DNA of 42,307 nucleotides from Tieghemiomyces parasiticus (GCA_027575765.1 JANBPT010000350.1:1-42307); one strand, 5' to 3'. Counted from the stretch's first letter, positions 10,300 to 20,524 are shown. A program made the numbers and translations. Notes: generated from the sequence alone by a model not told the origin.

Positions 10300-10545
10300 C
10301 CATCCGCGCCCAGGCCGGAAGTACCCCGTTCGTTTAATCAGGTTCGGATCGTGCCGATTGACAACCTTCCAAATGTGCTAGGATTCCGCCCGGCAACCAG
10401 CACTTCCTAACCCTAACCCAGAGCCCAGATTGGTGTCTTCGCTCTGCCGTTGTTAGACCGCACGGCTGCCCACTGCCACGTTTGTACATCACCCGGTCCT
10501 GATTCGCCTTTTCCATTGCATCCACTCGTGCCGCTTGACTATTTT

Positions 10546-10562
10546 TATACATATATATATAT
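10546..10562 (+). promoter_or_regulatory. TATA box of the PPR gene
   Basis: An AT-rich run TATACATATATATATAT, 70 nt upstream of the ATG at 10633. It also decides the start: the open frame reaches further upstream, but that part would lie before the likely transcription start. Confidence 0.6.
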
Positions 10563-10632
10563 CGTTGGCACACCCTGCGTTCGGTCATGCACTACCTCTA
10601 AACTCCACCCGATCCCGTGGATTCACCTACCA

Positions 10633-13600
10633 ATGCACCGTTGGCCGGCCACCTTCATACCGCGGACGCCCGCTTGGCTCTGTACCCGCCAGTGCCGCGT
10701 CCGTCACCAACTCGCATGTGGTCGGACCCTCGCGTCTCTACCGTTGGCGGCCACCTGCCCTGGAACTGTGCCGTCCTGTGATCACGTAACACCATACGCC
10801 CACTCCTCGACAATATCTTCACTAAGTCTAGCCCCTGTCTCTTCCCCGGCACCCGTACCGCCAGCACCGGCACCACCAGCGCCGGCCCATAAACCATTCC
10901 ACTCCTCAAAATCCCCGTCCTCGTCAGAACCAACTATACACCCCGCCGCGGCTGACATCGCCAAGAGCCGCAAGTCGGCCATCGCCTTCGTGGCAAGATT
11001 CGAGCATAACCTGGCCGGGGCAGTCCCCACAGGTACCTACGACGACCAAATCTACGGGTCCCGGGCACCAGAGCTCCACCTGCCGGCCCTCTGGCTCGAC
11101 TACCAGGAAATGCGGCGCTCCCTGTTTCACCTGCGGTTGCTTAGCCCGGTCACCTGGGAACGACTGTTAGCCGTTATCTTGGGCCGGATCGAAGAAATCG
11201 ACAGCATCTCTGGCTGGTGGCAGGCACCCGACCAGGCCGCACGCCAGGTGCCCGGTTCCTTCAAATCTATGGCCTGGCGGAGCCGGGTCACCTACGCCAA
11301 CATTGTCAACCAGCTCCTAGACGATCTCACCACGGTCGCGGGTATTACCCCATCCTGGACCGTCTATGAACTAGCCCTCATGATCTATTCCCGTACACAT
11401 GCCTGGCAGGCCATGGAGGCGCTGTGGGCACGGGCCGCCGACGGCTGGACGCGGGCTTTCGAGGCCGGGACCGCCGGTCTGACCACCACATTACCGGCAG
11501 CGACGGGATCCCATCTGCCAGGTTACCTACCGGAAGACGCGGGCTTCCAGCGCCATGTGATGCGGATGGCCAGTGCCCGCGTCTTGTACTTCGCCCGGGC
11601 GGTCAACGTTGCTCGCTGCGAGGCCATCGTCAGTGAGATTCAGTTCCTGTTTAATGTTCAGCTAAGCCGCTGTCTGCTATCCCTCTTGCTCTGGGCCAAC
11701 GCCCAGGCTGGCCAGATCTCGGCAGCCGAACAACTCCGGGTCACTTTGGCTGAGGCGGGCCACCCGCTCAATACGCATGATGCCAACGCTCTCCTGGCTG
11801 CCTACGCCCGAGTACGGGACACCGGCAAGCTGGAAGCCCTCTTCGCCGAGCTGACCGCCGGCCCTTTGCAGGACCTACGGCCCAATTCGGCAACCTACCG
11901 CATCCTCATTCACTATCACCTCGACCTCTGCAACTACCCTCGCGTCCACGAGCTCCTTGAGGCGGCTCGGCGCATGTTCTCTTCCACTGCCAGCCTGAAT
12001 ACCGTGGCCCTCGTCCGCCGCCTCGTCGATAAAGGGCTACTCGCCGAGGCCAATGCGGCTCTCTACGTCACGCCCGCGGTCTTTTGTAGTCCTGCCTTCA
12101 CTTCCGTCCATCGCACGTTTATGCATCGAAGCATCTATGCCAACGATCCCGCCGGGGCCCTAGACGCTTTTGAGAATCTCCTCGTACGCACCGGTCTGCT
12201 CTCTACCACCACCACCACCACCACCGTCGCCGCCGCCGCCGCCGCCGCCTCCTCGTCCCGAGCCCCTACCCATAAGCCCACCCGCATCTGGCTGCGGGCG
12301 GAGTCCAGCTTCCTGTATCTCTACCTCTGGCTGTGTCGCCGTGGCTCCCACGATTACCTAGCCAAGCTGATCGATTTGGCCAAGAAGGTGGGGCTTCGGT
12401 TGGGCGCGACTTCCCAGGCCCTAATCCTTAACGCCACGGAGGTGGAGGCCTACTCCTCCCCCCTTACCGCTACACCGACTGCCCCCGCGGATCCCCTGAC
12501 ACTCGTACGGCCCCTCTTGACTCAGCCGGGGCCCACCACCCTGGCCGAACTGATTCGGACCCACTGTCCCGCTCTCCTATCCTCTGCCACTACCACGGAC
12601 TCTGACCCACCATCACCAGCACCACTGCCACAAGGTTCGTCTGCTGGCTATGATATCCTGATTGAGATTTTGGCCACCCGCCACGGCATTGACCACCACC
12701 GGGCCTTCGAAACGGTCACCAAGTTTCTCACCGACGCCCGCGACTATACCGGGGCCTACGCCTTCTTCACCTACATGGTAGGTCAAGGCTACCTGCCCTC
12801 CGTATTCGCCTACACCCTCATTCTCCGGGGCCTGGTGCGCCGGGGCCTAGTCGTGGCGGCCGAACGTCTTCGGCAGCGCATGGCGGACGACTTTGGGCTT
12901 CAGGCCTCACCCAATGCCCTCAAATCCATACTGGCCGGTCACCTTCGTCATGGTAACACGGAGGCTGCTCGCCACCTGTTCAACGAGCTCGCCGACCTCA
13001 ACGCGGCCTACAAATCTTTCTCGTCTGGTCTCACCAGGCGCCAGGGCCCCAGCCCCACAGGGCGCCACCTCCCATTTGACCTCCAAGGATACACGGTGGT
13101 TATGCAGTTTCTGTGCCAACAGGGCGAGACGTCCATGGTCGAGTTCTGCTACCAATCTCTCCTGCGCCTCGGGATCCGGCCGGACTTGAAAGTGTACAAC
13201 GTCCTGTTGCGCACCTACGCCGCGGTATCTGATGCGGCTAAGTGCCGCGACATTTACCGAACCCTCCTCGCCGCTGATCTCCATCCCAACAGCGAGACGG
13301 CCTTCTTGATGGTCAAGATGGCCGCCCTCCACGGAACGCTACACGACCTGTCCGTCTACTTCAATGACCTCAGCCGCCGCGACGTTAGGTTTAGCACCTA
13401 CGCCTACAACCACATCATCCAGGCACTGGTCCGTCACCCGCGTGGGATGGACGCGGCCCTCAAAGTGTTCCGCCGGATGTGGTACGACTCGGTGCCCAGT
13501 GGTACCCCATTCCGTGCCAAACCTATCCCGTATTCGTGTGACTCCTTCGAACGGTCGCCCGCTGCCGTCAACTTGTTTGGCCAGCTCTTGGATCCCGCCC

Positions 13601-14148
13601 TGGCCATGGAGGCCACGCAATCGGCCGATCGTGCTGCTGCTGCCGCTACCGCTGCCAGCAGCAGCACCACGCTCGATGCGCTGGCGGAGACTATCCCCCC
13701 GCCTTGCGTTGGCGAGGAAGGTGGTGATAAGCTGGCCTCCAGTGACCGGGCCTACAACCCGTATCTATCACACAGTCACGTCGCGGCTTTCCACCACCCA
13801 GACTATCCGTACGGCGAAGCCCGGCCGCCGTGCCCCAACAGCCTGACTTTTAAGATCCTCATTCGGGCGGCGGCGCGCCAACATCAATGGCACCTCACTA
13901 CCGCGCTCTTTGAACTCCAACGTGCGTCACTCTTCTTCTCCCCAGATCTCCGTACCTACGGCTGGGCCATCACCGCCTACTCCCAGCTTAACGACCATCC
14001 CTCGGCCTTGCGGTACTGGTTGGAGTTTCAGTCCGCCCCGTCGTTCCAGGTTGCCCAGACATACTATCATTGGACGACACTCAAGAGCCTCGTTCGCCTC
14101 AATTTGCACCATGCGCAAGTGCGTAGGTTGGATGACGGTACAGGGTAG
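10633..14148 (+). CDS. Large pentatricopeptide repeat (PPR) protein, probably mitochondrial
   Basis: A single exon of 1171 aa. PPR proteins are helical-hairpin repeat proteins that bind organelle RNA and act in its processing, stability or translation. The N-terminus (MHRWPATFIPRTPAWLCTRQCRVRHQ...) is rich in R and W with no acidic residues, as in a mitochondrial presequence. A Pro/Ala/Ser linker follows to about residue 110. Repeat-like helical pairs are clear in two blocks: about 380-470 (for example ATYRILIHYHLDLCNYPRVHE) and about 690-970, where motifs such as FAYTLILRGLVRRGLVVAAE, KVYNVLLRTYAAVSDAAKCR and YAYNHIIQALVRHPRGMDAA fit the 35-residue pattern; another pair sits near the C-terminus (LTFKILIRAAARQHQWHL). 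Ser/Thr/Ala-rich inserts separate the blocks. The ATG is downstream of the TATA run at 10546; the frame is open further 5' but has no ATG there. I cannot name an orthologue. Confidence 0.87.
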   Translation: MHRWPATFIPRTPAWLCTRQCRVRHQLACGRTLASLPLAATCPGTVPSCDHVTPYAHSSTISSLSLAPVSSPAPVPPAPAPPAPAHKPFHSSKSPSSSEPTIHPAAADIAKSRKSAIAFVARFEHNLAGAVPTGTYDDQIYGSRAPELHLPALWLDYQEMRRSLFHLRLLSPVTWERLLAVILGRIEEIDSISGWWQAPDQAARQVPGSFKSMAWRSRVTYANIVNQLLDDLTTVAGITPSWTVYELALMIYSRTHAWQAMEALWARAADGWTRAFEAGTAGLTTTLPAATGSHLPGYLPEDAGFQRHVMRMASARVLYFARAVNVARCEAIVSEIQFLFNVQLSRCLLSLLLWANAQAGQISAAEQLRVTLAEAGHPLNTHDANALLAAYARVRDTGKLEALFAELTAGPLQDLRPNSATYRILIHYHLDLCNYPRVHELLEAARRMFSSTASLNTVALVRRLVDKGLLAEANAALYVTPAVFCSPAFTSVHRTFMHRSIYANDPAGALDAFENLLVRTGLLSTTTTTTTVAAAAAAASSSRAPTHKPTRIWLRAESSFLYLYLWLCRRGSHDYLAKLIDLAKKVGLRLGATSQALILNATEVEAYSSPLTATPTAPADPLTLVRPLLTQPGPTTLAELIRTHCPALLSSATTTDSDPPSPAPLPQGSSAGYDILIEILATRHGIDHHRAFETVTKFLTDARDYTGAYAFFTYMVGQGYLPSVFAYTLILRGLVRRGLVVAAERLRQRMADDFGLQASPNALKSILAGHLRHGNTEAARHLFNELADLNAAYKSFSSGLTRRQGPSPTGRHLPFDLQGYTVVMQFLCQQGETSMVEFCYQSLLRLGIRPDLKVYNVLLRTYAAVSDAAKCRDIYRTLLAADLHPNSETAFLMVKMAALHGTLHDLSVYFNDLSRRDVRFSTYAYNHIIQALVRHPRGMDAALKVFRRMWYDSVPSGTPFRAKPIPYSCDSFERSPAAVNLFGQLLDPALAMEATQSADRAAAAATAASSSTTLDALAETIPPPCVGEEGGDKLASSDRAYNPYLSHSHVAAFHHPDYPYGEARPPCPNSLTFKILIRAAARQHQWHLTTALFELQRASLFFSPDLRTYGWAITAYSQLNDHPSALRYWLEFQSAPSFQVAQTYYHWTTLKSLVRLNLHHAQVRRLDDGTG
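12205..12249 (+). repeat. Coding trinucleotide repeat: seven ACC, one GTC, seven GCC
   Basis: It lies in frame inside the PPR gene and encodes Thr7-Val-Ala7 between repeat blocks. Trinucleotide tracts change length without frameshift, so length variation between isolates is likely. Confidence 0.85.
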
Positions 14149-14434
14149 TATAAGGGGAAAGCGTCTGATTTGGGTTATAAAGTGACCATGATAAGATTAA
14201 AGAGGTATTTGCGTAGCCACATGGATACACAGCCAGCCAGTATTACGGGCTTAGTACTACAATTTCATGTGGGAAGAGGTCCCTTAATCTTGCCAAGTGG
14301 CCACGGGGCCACCAATATCTTGTACAATACTACTATCCACTTGAAGTTTGGAACCGCCGCGCTCGTAGGTGATCTACTTGGCTCAATTGACCTTTTTTTT
14401 TCTTACAAACTCAAACAATGACAGTGACCGGCAC

Positions 14435-14647
14435 CTACCAACTCCAATACGACGGTGAGCCTATCAGGTATACGCTGGGATTCGACGGATAATTATAACG
14501 GTCACGGCCCGTAATCGCTGCGGGTTGATCTGGAAGCTGGCCCAACGACTCTTCAGCCGCGGGATACGTGCGGAGCAAGTCCGTGTCCGGAGATGTACCA
14601 ATCAGCCATGCGGCTGCTTGCGACTTCAGTAGCTGCTTGGTACCCAT
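14435..14647 (-). CDS. Doubtful small ORF, 70 aa
   Basis: ATG in a fair context (GCAATGG) and codons fairly GC-rich at third positions, similar to background. The product, starting MGTKQLLKSQAAAWLIGTSP and ending in an aromatic YWSW, matches no family I know. If real, it would converge on the PPR gene and diverge from ACY1, an arrangement like CDC26/MMM1. A chance ORF of this size is quite possible. Confidence 0.2.
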   Translation of the reverse strand: MGTKQLLKSQAAAWLIGTSPDTDLLRTYPAAEESLGQLPDQPAAITGRDRYNYPSNPSVYLIGSPSYWSW

Positions 14648-14969
14648 TGCAATGCTACCTGATGAAAATGACTGGCGATTCTATCATCGAATAGCGGTCG
14701 TTAGCCAACTCAACCGATGGACATCCACCTGACCTCTCATGCCCCGTGTGGTTCACCATTTCAATGGTTTCTGAACACACCGTGTGTAACGGCGGGTAGC
14801 TCTTGGGCCCTGATAAAGGCCGACTAGCCAATCGGTCGCAAGAAACTGATTTCACAAGGGTCAGTGCTGGCCAACCATGCCCTTACGCAGCTCCAAGTTG
14901 CCTCCCACAGTCTTGTAAATCAAGGCGCTGCCTGATGACTATCTTGCAGTCGGCAGTTCGCCTTCAACT

Positions 14970-14977
14970 TATAAAAG
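14970..14977 (+). promoter_or_regulatory. TATA box of ACY1
   Basis: TATAAAAG, 99 nt upstream of the first ACY1 ATG. Transcription would be expected to start near 15000, so the first ATG at 15069 should be in the mRNA. Confidence 0.65.
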
Positions 14978-15068
14978 ACCTTCCAGCCGACCCGTTGTGG
15001 CATGTGTGTTCCACCTTCTCATCCCCTACTAGTGTCCGCATCAACTTGGCTACGCACCACAATTTATT

Positions 15069-16451
15069 ATGAACCTTACGACTGCTAGGTTACTAAACCG
15101 AGGTCTTCATAGACTGACCTTTCCCTTGGTATCTCGGCCATGCTCTGTTCTTTCCCATCAGGGTCGATCATTTCCTCGCTCTCTGGCTATCCCCTTGTCT
15201 TTCAAGCGCCTCTCATCCACCATGGCCGCCTCACTACCTGAGTTCCCGACGTCGGTCAAGAACTTCCAGCGTTACCTGCAAATCAAGACGGTGCAGCCCA
15301 CCCCGGACTATGCCACCTGCGGCCAGTTCCTACGGGACATGGCTGACGAGCTGGGCCTCCCCCACCAGGTCTACGAGATGGCCCCGGGCAAGCCCATCGT
15401 CGTCATGACGTGGGAGGGCAAGGACCCCACGCTGCCCAGTATCGGCCTCAACAGCCACACCGACGTCGTCCCGGTTTATGAAGAGTTTTGGTCCGAGGAC
15501 CCCTTCGCCGCCAACATCGTCCAGGACGACGCGGGCGAGCACCGCATCATTGCCCGTGGCACCCAGGACATGAAGATTGTCGGTATGTGCTACCTGGAGG
15601 CCATCCGCGAACTGCGTAACCGCGGCGTAAAGCAACTCCTTCGCACGGTCCATGTCATTTTCGTCCCCGACGAAGAAATCGGTGGAGCTGATGGAATGCA
15701 GGCCTTTACCCAACACGATAGCTTCAAGAAATTGAATCTCGGTCTGATGCTCGACGAGGGTTTGGCCACCCCAGATAACCTGTACAAGGTCTACTACGGC
15801 GAGAAGGCTCCCTGGTGGGCCAGGTTCACTGCCGAGGGCAACACGGGTCACGGTAGCAAGTTCATTCCCAACACGGCCGGGCCCAAGCTGGCCAACGTCA
15901 TCAACGCCCTCTTGCAATTCCGTGGCCAGGAGGAAAAGCGTCTGATAGCCGGCAAGGACGAAGCCACAGGTAAACTCATCCGCGAGGGCGACGTGACCAC
16001 CGTCAACCTGACCATGCTTAGCGGTGGCAAACAGCACAACGTCGTGCCGCATGCGCTCGAGGCTTGTTTCGATATCCGTGTCTCGCCGTTTGTCGATTAC
16101 GAGAAATTCAGCGCGTGGTTGGCGGAGCTTGCCCACCGTAACGACGTGACCCTCGATTACGAACTGAAGTATACAAAACCTAACGTGACCTTCCTCGAAA
16201 ATAACCCGTGGTGGGCAGCGATGCAGCGCGTGGGTAAACGCCTCGATATCCCGCACGACGCGGATATCCTGACGGGCGCTACAGATTCCCGCTGGGTCCG
16301 CTGTCTTGGCATCCCTTGCCTCGGTGTGTCGCCCATGCGCAATCACCCTATACTTTTACACGATCATGACGAGTACGTCACGGTCAATTGCTACCTCGAG
16401 GGTATTCACTACTACGAGCACTTAATTGAAGAGCTGGCCAATGTTGGCTAG
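15069..16451 (+). CDS. ACY1: Aminoacylase-1 (M20 zinc metallopeptidase family)
   Basis: A single exon of 460 aa from the first ATG. Aminoacylase-1 hydrolyses N-acyl (mainly N-acetyl) amino acids to the free amino acid and uses two zinc ions. Zinc and catalytic residues can be placed by comparison with human ACY1: H130 and D132 (NSHTDVVP), D167 (GTQDMK), E202/E203 (VPDEEIGG), E230 (LDEG) and H431 (LLHDHDE). The dimerisation (lid) domain runs about 245-360 with NTGHGS and SGGKQHNVVP. The core starts at a second in-frame ATG (15222, residue 52), which has an optimal context (CCACCATGG), unlike the first (TATTATGA). Residues 1-51 contain Arg and hydroxylated residues and no acidic residue, like a mitochondrial presequence. 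Both starts may be used, giving organellar and cytosolic forms. Without the extension the length (409) equals the usual family size (human 408). Confidence 0.95.
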   Translation: MNLTTARLLNRGLHRLTFPLVSRPCSVLSHQGRSFPRSLAIPLSFKRLSSTMAASLPEFPTSVKNFQRYLQIKTVQPTPDYATCGQFLRDMADELGLPHQVYEMAPGKPIVVMTWEGKDPTLPSIGLNSHTDVVPVYEEFWSEDPFAANIVQDDAGEHRIIARGTQDMKIVGMCYLEAIRELRNRGVKQLLRTVHVIFVPDEEIGGADGMQAFTQHDSFKKLNLGLMLDEGLATPDNLYKVYYGEKAPWWARFTAEGNTGHGSKFIPNTAGPKLANVINALLQFRGQEEKRLIAGKDEATGKLIREGDVTTVNLTMLSGGKQHNVVPHALEACFDIRVSPFVDYEKFSAWLAELAHRNDVTLDYELKYTKPNVTFLENNPWWAAMQRVGKRLDIPHDADILTGATDSRWVRCLGIPCLGVSPMRNHPILLHDHDEYVTVNCYLEGIHYYEHLIEELANVG

Positions 16452-16493
16452 TCTGTAGTACATCCTCGCTGGAATTTTATAGGGCCAGCTTAT

Positions 16494-16499
16494 AATAAA
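16494..16499 (+). terminator. Putative poly(A) signal of ACY1
   Basis: AATAAA 43 nt past the ACY1 stop codon. Confidence 0.5.
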
Positions 16500-17790
16500 T
16501 TCTAGTAATTGGAAAGTGGGCAGCCCTTCGCGGCATACCTGACGTCAAGTAGATCCAAGACAGGGTGATGTCCTACAAAAGTACCAGGGCAGTGTAAATG
16601 GAGGGTGATTCAAGGTGATTGGACTATTTAACAGGGAGGTGGAGCAACACTCCCTGGTGGGGTTACATCTACCTCCCTTCCCATAACATTGAACCTGCTC
16701 ATCTGCATGTGTAAGCGACAATCTTAATCATTGACAGAAATCGAGCCAGAGCAGAGAATTTTACCAAAAGAGTTAGGGTGTTTGTGTGTGGCCACCTTCC
16801 TCACACTGCGTCATAGGTCTAGCGGAGTTTCAAATTATTCACACCTAACGGGTATTCACTCATCCCTCTGGGTGGGCTAGCGAACCACCGATGAGCCCAC
16901 GTCAGCACCAGGTAGCTAAGCTCTTAGAAACATCGACATGCCCCACCGCCTGCGGCCAAGGTGATCATCAAGGTGAAGGATGGCGACCAGTGGCTTGTGT
17001 AGGATGGACCTGCAAGATGTTAATCTAGCCGGTAATGAAGCGAGGACTAAGCAGAGACTCTTAGTAACGCCAGGTCGATGGATAGGTTGGCCCAGGAAAC
17101 CAGGTGAAGAATCCAAGTTAGCCGGACAGATGACGAAGCGAGTCCCATGAACCTGCGCGAATCAGCCCCCCCCCTAATCCTCTAACCGGCCTCTACCAAT
17201 GAACGAGCCCAAGGACCCTGCACCACCTGTGCTACCCTGTGACCCGAAATTGGCCCTTTGTGCCATATTTCATTCGCCGTGAAGAAGGGGGAAGGGGTGC
17301 GTCGACGCAATGTCTCTGGTATATCGGACGGTTATGATGCTCCCAATCGAATACCGACCGATGTAGACGGCGTCAGAGGGCTGTTTGACGCACCCTTGTC
17401 GTCTTGTCAACCTCTATGGCCGATTCATCGTACTGGAATATATGTCGATTGGCTTAGTGGCGGGACAGGACAACGCCGTCAGCGATGAATACCCGGTGGT
17501 AGTGGCCAACGAAACGGCGGCCTTCGTAGCTGAAACGGCTCGAATATCGTGCGGTAAACGGCGTCCGCTACTGAGGCTGATCTCTAGTTGTAAAATAAAT
17601 AAATAAAATGGGGACAAGTTGGGGGGAGAATGGGGAGAGGGTGGCATAGGTGCAGGTTGAAATAATGAGGGAGGGTGCTGACAGGAGACTACAAATGGCG
17701 GGGGAGTTCATTTCCTCCTCCCCCCCAAAAAAAAATGTCGGGTCTGCAAGGGCCACCGCTTCTAGGTATTGCTAGCTTAGCCTGTGACTA

Positions 17791-17841
17791 TCTAATGCAG
17801 CGCATGATGTGTAGACAGGGGTCGGTCTACCCTGCATTAGA
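17791..17841. repeat. Nested inverted repeat (possible folded RNA)
   Basis: Outer arms TCTAATGCAG (17791-17800) and CTGCATTAGA (17832-17841) are exact complements. Inside, GTAGAC (17811-17816) pairs with GTCTAC (17825-17830) around an 8-nt loop. The left side has a 10-nt internal loop and the right side one base. Two stacked stems in 51 nt are more than usual chance, though the 10-bp arm alone is not. Confidence 0.5.
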
Positions 17842-19012
17842 CGTAAGGATGGTTTAGGGTGGCTAGCATGGTTGCAACGGAACTGTCTCCTCCCCTCTTT
17901 TTTTTCTCGCGGACGACATTGGCTACCCACCTATCGTATGTCATGCGACTGGAAAACTGGCCTGTCAAGCGCAAAAACCTCGCTGTCTATCTGTAAGCTC
18001 TTGAGCTCCGATTAGCGCTCAAAGTTGGTATGTCAGTGGTGATATTAGACTAGTGACCCATTGGTTACAGATAGGCTGTTGGCGAGTAGACTCCCCCTTC
18101 GCGATCATCACGGACCCGAACTGATAATGGGCTATTGAAGTTAACTTCGGCACACCTATGACTCTTGGCGGTCACAACCAAGGCCACGATCGCCGGCTGC
18201 GGATTTAGGCCAGGCGTGCAATGGACCGTCCATGGTGCCCACATATTATTCCATAAGTTATTGGCTAGCTCTCCGAACAAGACGATCGCATGACTCGATG
18301 TGACAGTAGCTAACTGTTTTATCGATCAGAACTCCCTTCATGGATAGTGTCGCACAGGAAATACTAAGTACCCCCGGTGAGCGATGAATCTATACGAACT
18401 TGGCGCAGACGAGGGTGACCCGATATTCGGAATTCCAACTGCCGCGCGGTGAGCAGGAATAGTGGAAGGGCAGAAATAGTGGAACAGGGCTGCCGTCATC
18501 ATTACCACATCGTTCGCCAAAGTACCCTAATAACAAAATACCCCATCCGGATACATCCCATCCCGCCGTGGAATACCTGTTAGAAAGGTGTCAGGATAAG
18601 GTGATTTATAATAGTACAGAAGAGGTAGAGAAATTGGGGACGAAACGTTGATGGTATAGAACTACATGAAGATTAGACGGAGAGGCGGGGTAAAGAGGAT
18701 ATACAAACTATTCTAGGTCATACTGACGAGGGACGACCGGAGGGGCAAATCCAAGGGATAAATGACAGGAGATGGCGGGGAGGAGAAGACGATACAGAGT
18801 GTGAGGATACAGTAGAGGATTTGAAGCGCGTTAATATCTCATGGCGTGTAGTGTTACATGGAAGTAGCTTACAAGCGAATAAAAAGCCGAGTGGCGAGGC
18901 AAGTGAATAGAGTACACCGTGATTAGGGACATGGTACAGGCGCGAATTATGGTGCTAGGGGTGTGGGGTGTGTGTGCAAGCAAAGAGGGTAAAAAGTGCC
19001 GGGCAGCTCGCT

Positions 19013-20248
19013 TTAAAGTGCCTTGTCGCCCTCAAAGTGGCACTTGGAGCAAGTGTGTTTGGGTCCAGACTGAATCTCGCTCTTGAGAGGCACATAGCGG
19101 CACTGTTTGCAAAAGATCTTGGACTTCTTGAATCTACAATTTAAGGCAGGTGGCGGGGTTGGGGGTATGAGGCGGCGGGTAAACAAGTGGGTGGTTGGGT
19201 CCGGTTAGTCGGCCGTCGTATAAAAAACCAAATAGATTTTCAAGGTGGCGGAAAGTGGTTGGGTGGAGGGGGGGGCAGAGAAGTCTTCCACCCCTTCCAT
19301 CGTTGTCCACATGGCCTTCAGCCTCCACAGACTGGGAGACCAAACCCACAGGTATCCCACGCATGGATGAAGCAGTGATGCTTACCTCAGGCCGCACGAG
19401 TTGCACAGCGAGATGGAATTGTCCCATCCGGGCCGCCAGCAGGGCGTGTTGGAGTTGGAGCAGGAGATACAGGCGCGGCGACCGCTGAGTTTGCGGGTGG
19501 ACTCGCTGGGGGAGCTGGGCGAAGTCACCGAAACACTGTCGTCGGTGGCGGCAGAGGAGGGGTGATTATCAATGTCGATATGGGCGGGCGGCGGGGTAGC
19601 CACCTCATCGGCCAGGCTAAGGGGTTCGTCAACGGAGGCCAGGTCTGATCCCGGGGAGTTCAGGTTGGGGGTGGCCAGCAGCAGGCTGTCAGTGGCGGCA
19701 GCCGCGGGTTCAGGGGCGGCCGGTTCGACATTGGCCACCTCGGTCAGCTGATTCTGCAGGGTCCGGCGCGAAGAGTGACGGACTGGGGACCGGTTGGTTC
19801 GTGGACGTACGCGGGGGCTGTCGCGGCCGGTGACGCTGTTGGAACTGGGCTTACGGGGAGCGGTGGTGCCGGTAGTGGAAGGTGTGGGGCGCTTGGTTTT
19901 GGGCTGGGACAGGGAAGGCTCGGTGGAGGCCGCCCGCTTGGCACCGGCCGGTTTAGCCTTCGCAGAGACAACGGGACTGGTGGTGGCCGAAACGGACCGG
20001 CCGGGGGTGTTGTGACGCGGGGAGGGAATGGCCAGCCCGGCGGATCGTACGGGCCAGGATCCCGCCAGCAGCCACGGTGATGGGGCCGCACCCTCACCGG
20101 TAAACGTCTCGAAGCTGGAGAGGTCACCAGGGAGGAGGGGGAACTGGAAGGTGACTCCTAGGGAAGTCACCGAGTCGTCCTTGCGCGGACTACGCGTCGG
20201 TATGCCCTTGCGGCGGTGAGTATGCGGAGGTCGGAGGATGGCGGCCAT
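19013..20248 (-). CDS. GATA-type zinc-finger transcription factor, Ash1-like, two exons
   Basis: Exon 1 is 19386-20248 and exon 2 is 19013-19133; the 252-nt intron (GTAAGC donor, TTGTAG acceptor) splits an Arg codon inside the finger. Product 327 aa. The first ATG of the frame is at 20248 (ATAATGG). Residues 1-255 are Ser/Thr/Pro/Ala-rich and probably disordered. The finger is C260-x2-C263-x18-C282-x2-C285, reading CISCSNSNTPCWRPGWDNSI and then LCNSCGLRFKKSK. The PCWRPGW loop and x18 spacing recall the fungal Ash1-type branch rather than the classic LWRR GATA finger. Just after it lies a second four-cysteine group, C296-x2-C299-x16-C316-x2-C319, and the protein ends eight residues later. It is probably a nuclear DNA-binding regulator; the targets are unknown. 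The upstream 7.4 kb contains no recognised gene. Confidence 0.85.
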
Positions 20249-20524
20249 TATGGTCGGATATCCAAAGGAAACTGTGCAGAAATCGGTGACCCCAATCAAA
20301 GGTGATTCGACGGAACAGATTATTAAAAGGGAAGGAAAGGGCCAAGTGTGGGCTCAGGGGTGACCGATGGAAATAATGGACACTCGGGAGGGTGTGGATC
20401 AGGCGAGGCACCGTGGCCCTACTGAAGGACCGGGGTAAGGTGCAGGTAAGGCGATGGGGTTCGAGTGTGGACCGGGCTAACCAAGTCCAGAAGCAGGTCA
20501 AGAAACGGTTATTCCTGATACGCG

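Larger units (their letters stand above)
9387..10632. other. Intergenic between MMM1 and the PPR gene, with several inverted repeats
   Basis: It holds the MMM1 3' UTR and the PPR promoter. A TATAAAA at 9514-9520 follows an AT-rich stretch and may belong to an unknown transcript or to the MMM1 3' end. Short palindromes occur at 9932-9947 (7-bp arms, 2-nt centre), 10226-10239 (6-bp arms, 2-nt centre) and 10270-10299 (listed separately). ORFs at 9734-10084 and about 10092-10337 have no recognisable domain. Confidence 0.5.
14149..15068. other. Intergenic: PPR 3' flank, T tract, ACY1 promoter
   Basis: A run of nine T at 14393-14401 follows the PPR gene and could serve in 3'-end formation. A doubtful minus-strand ORF (14435-14647) is listed separately. 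The ACY1 TATA box lies at 14970. Nothing else was recognised. Confidence 0.5.
16452..19012. other. Gene-free stretch between ACY1 and the GATA gene (3' ends converge)
   Basis: No ORF here shows a recognisable domain. Bases from about 18540 to 19012 are purine-rich on the plus strand, so the 3' UTR of the leftward GATA gene is probably CU-rich. A nested inverted repeat lies at 17791-17841 (listed separately). A T run occurs at about 17899-17906. I saw no tRNA-like B box. Confidence 0.5.

Noticed and set aside
10340..10352. GGTTCGGATC, resembling a tRNA B box
   Set aside because: It deviates from GGTTCGANNCC, and no A box or acceptor stem pairs around it. A similar GGTTCGAG near 20458 failed for the same reason.
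15330..16346. 338-codon open frame antisense to ACY1
   Set aside because: A shadow frame created by GC-rich third positions of the real gene; no domain, while the plus-strand frame has complete M20 catalytic residues.
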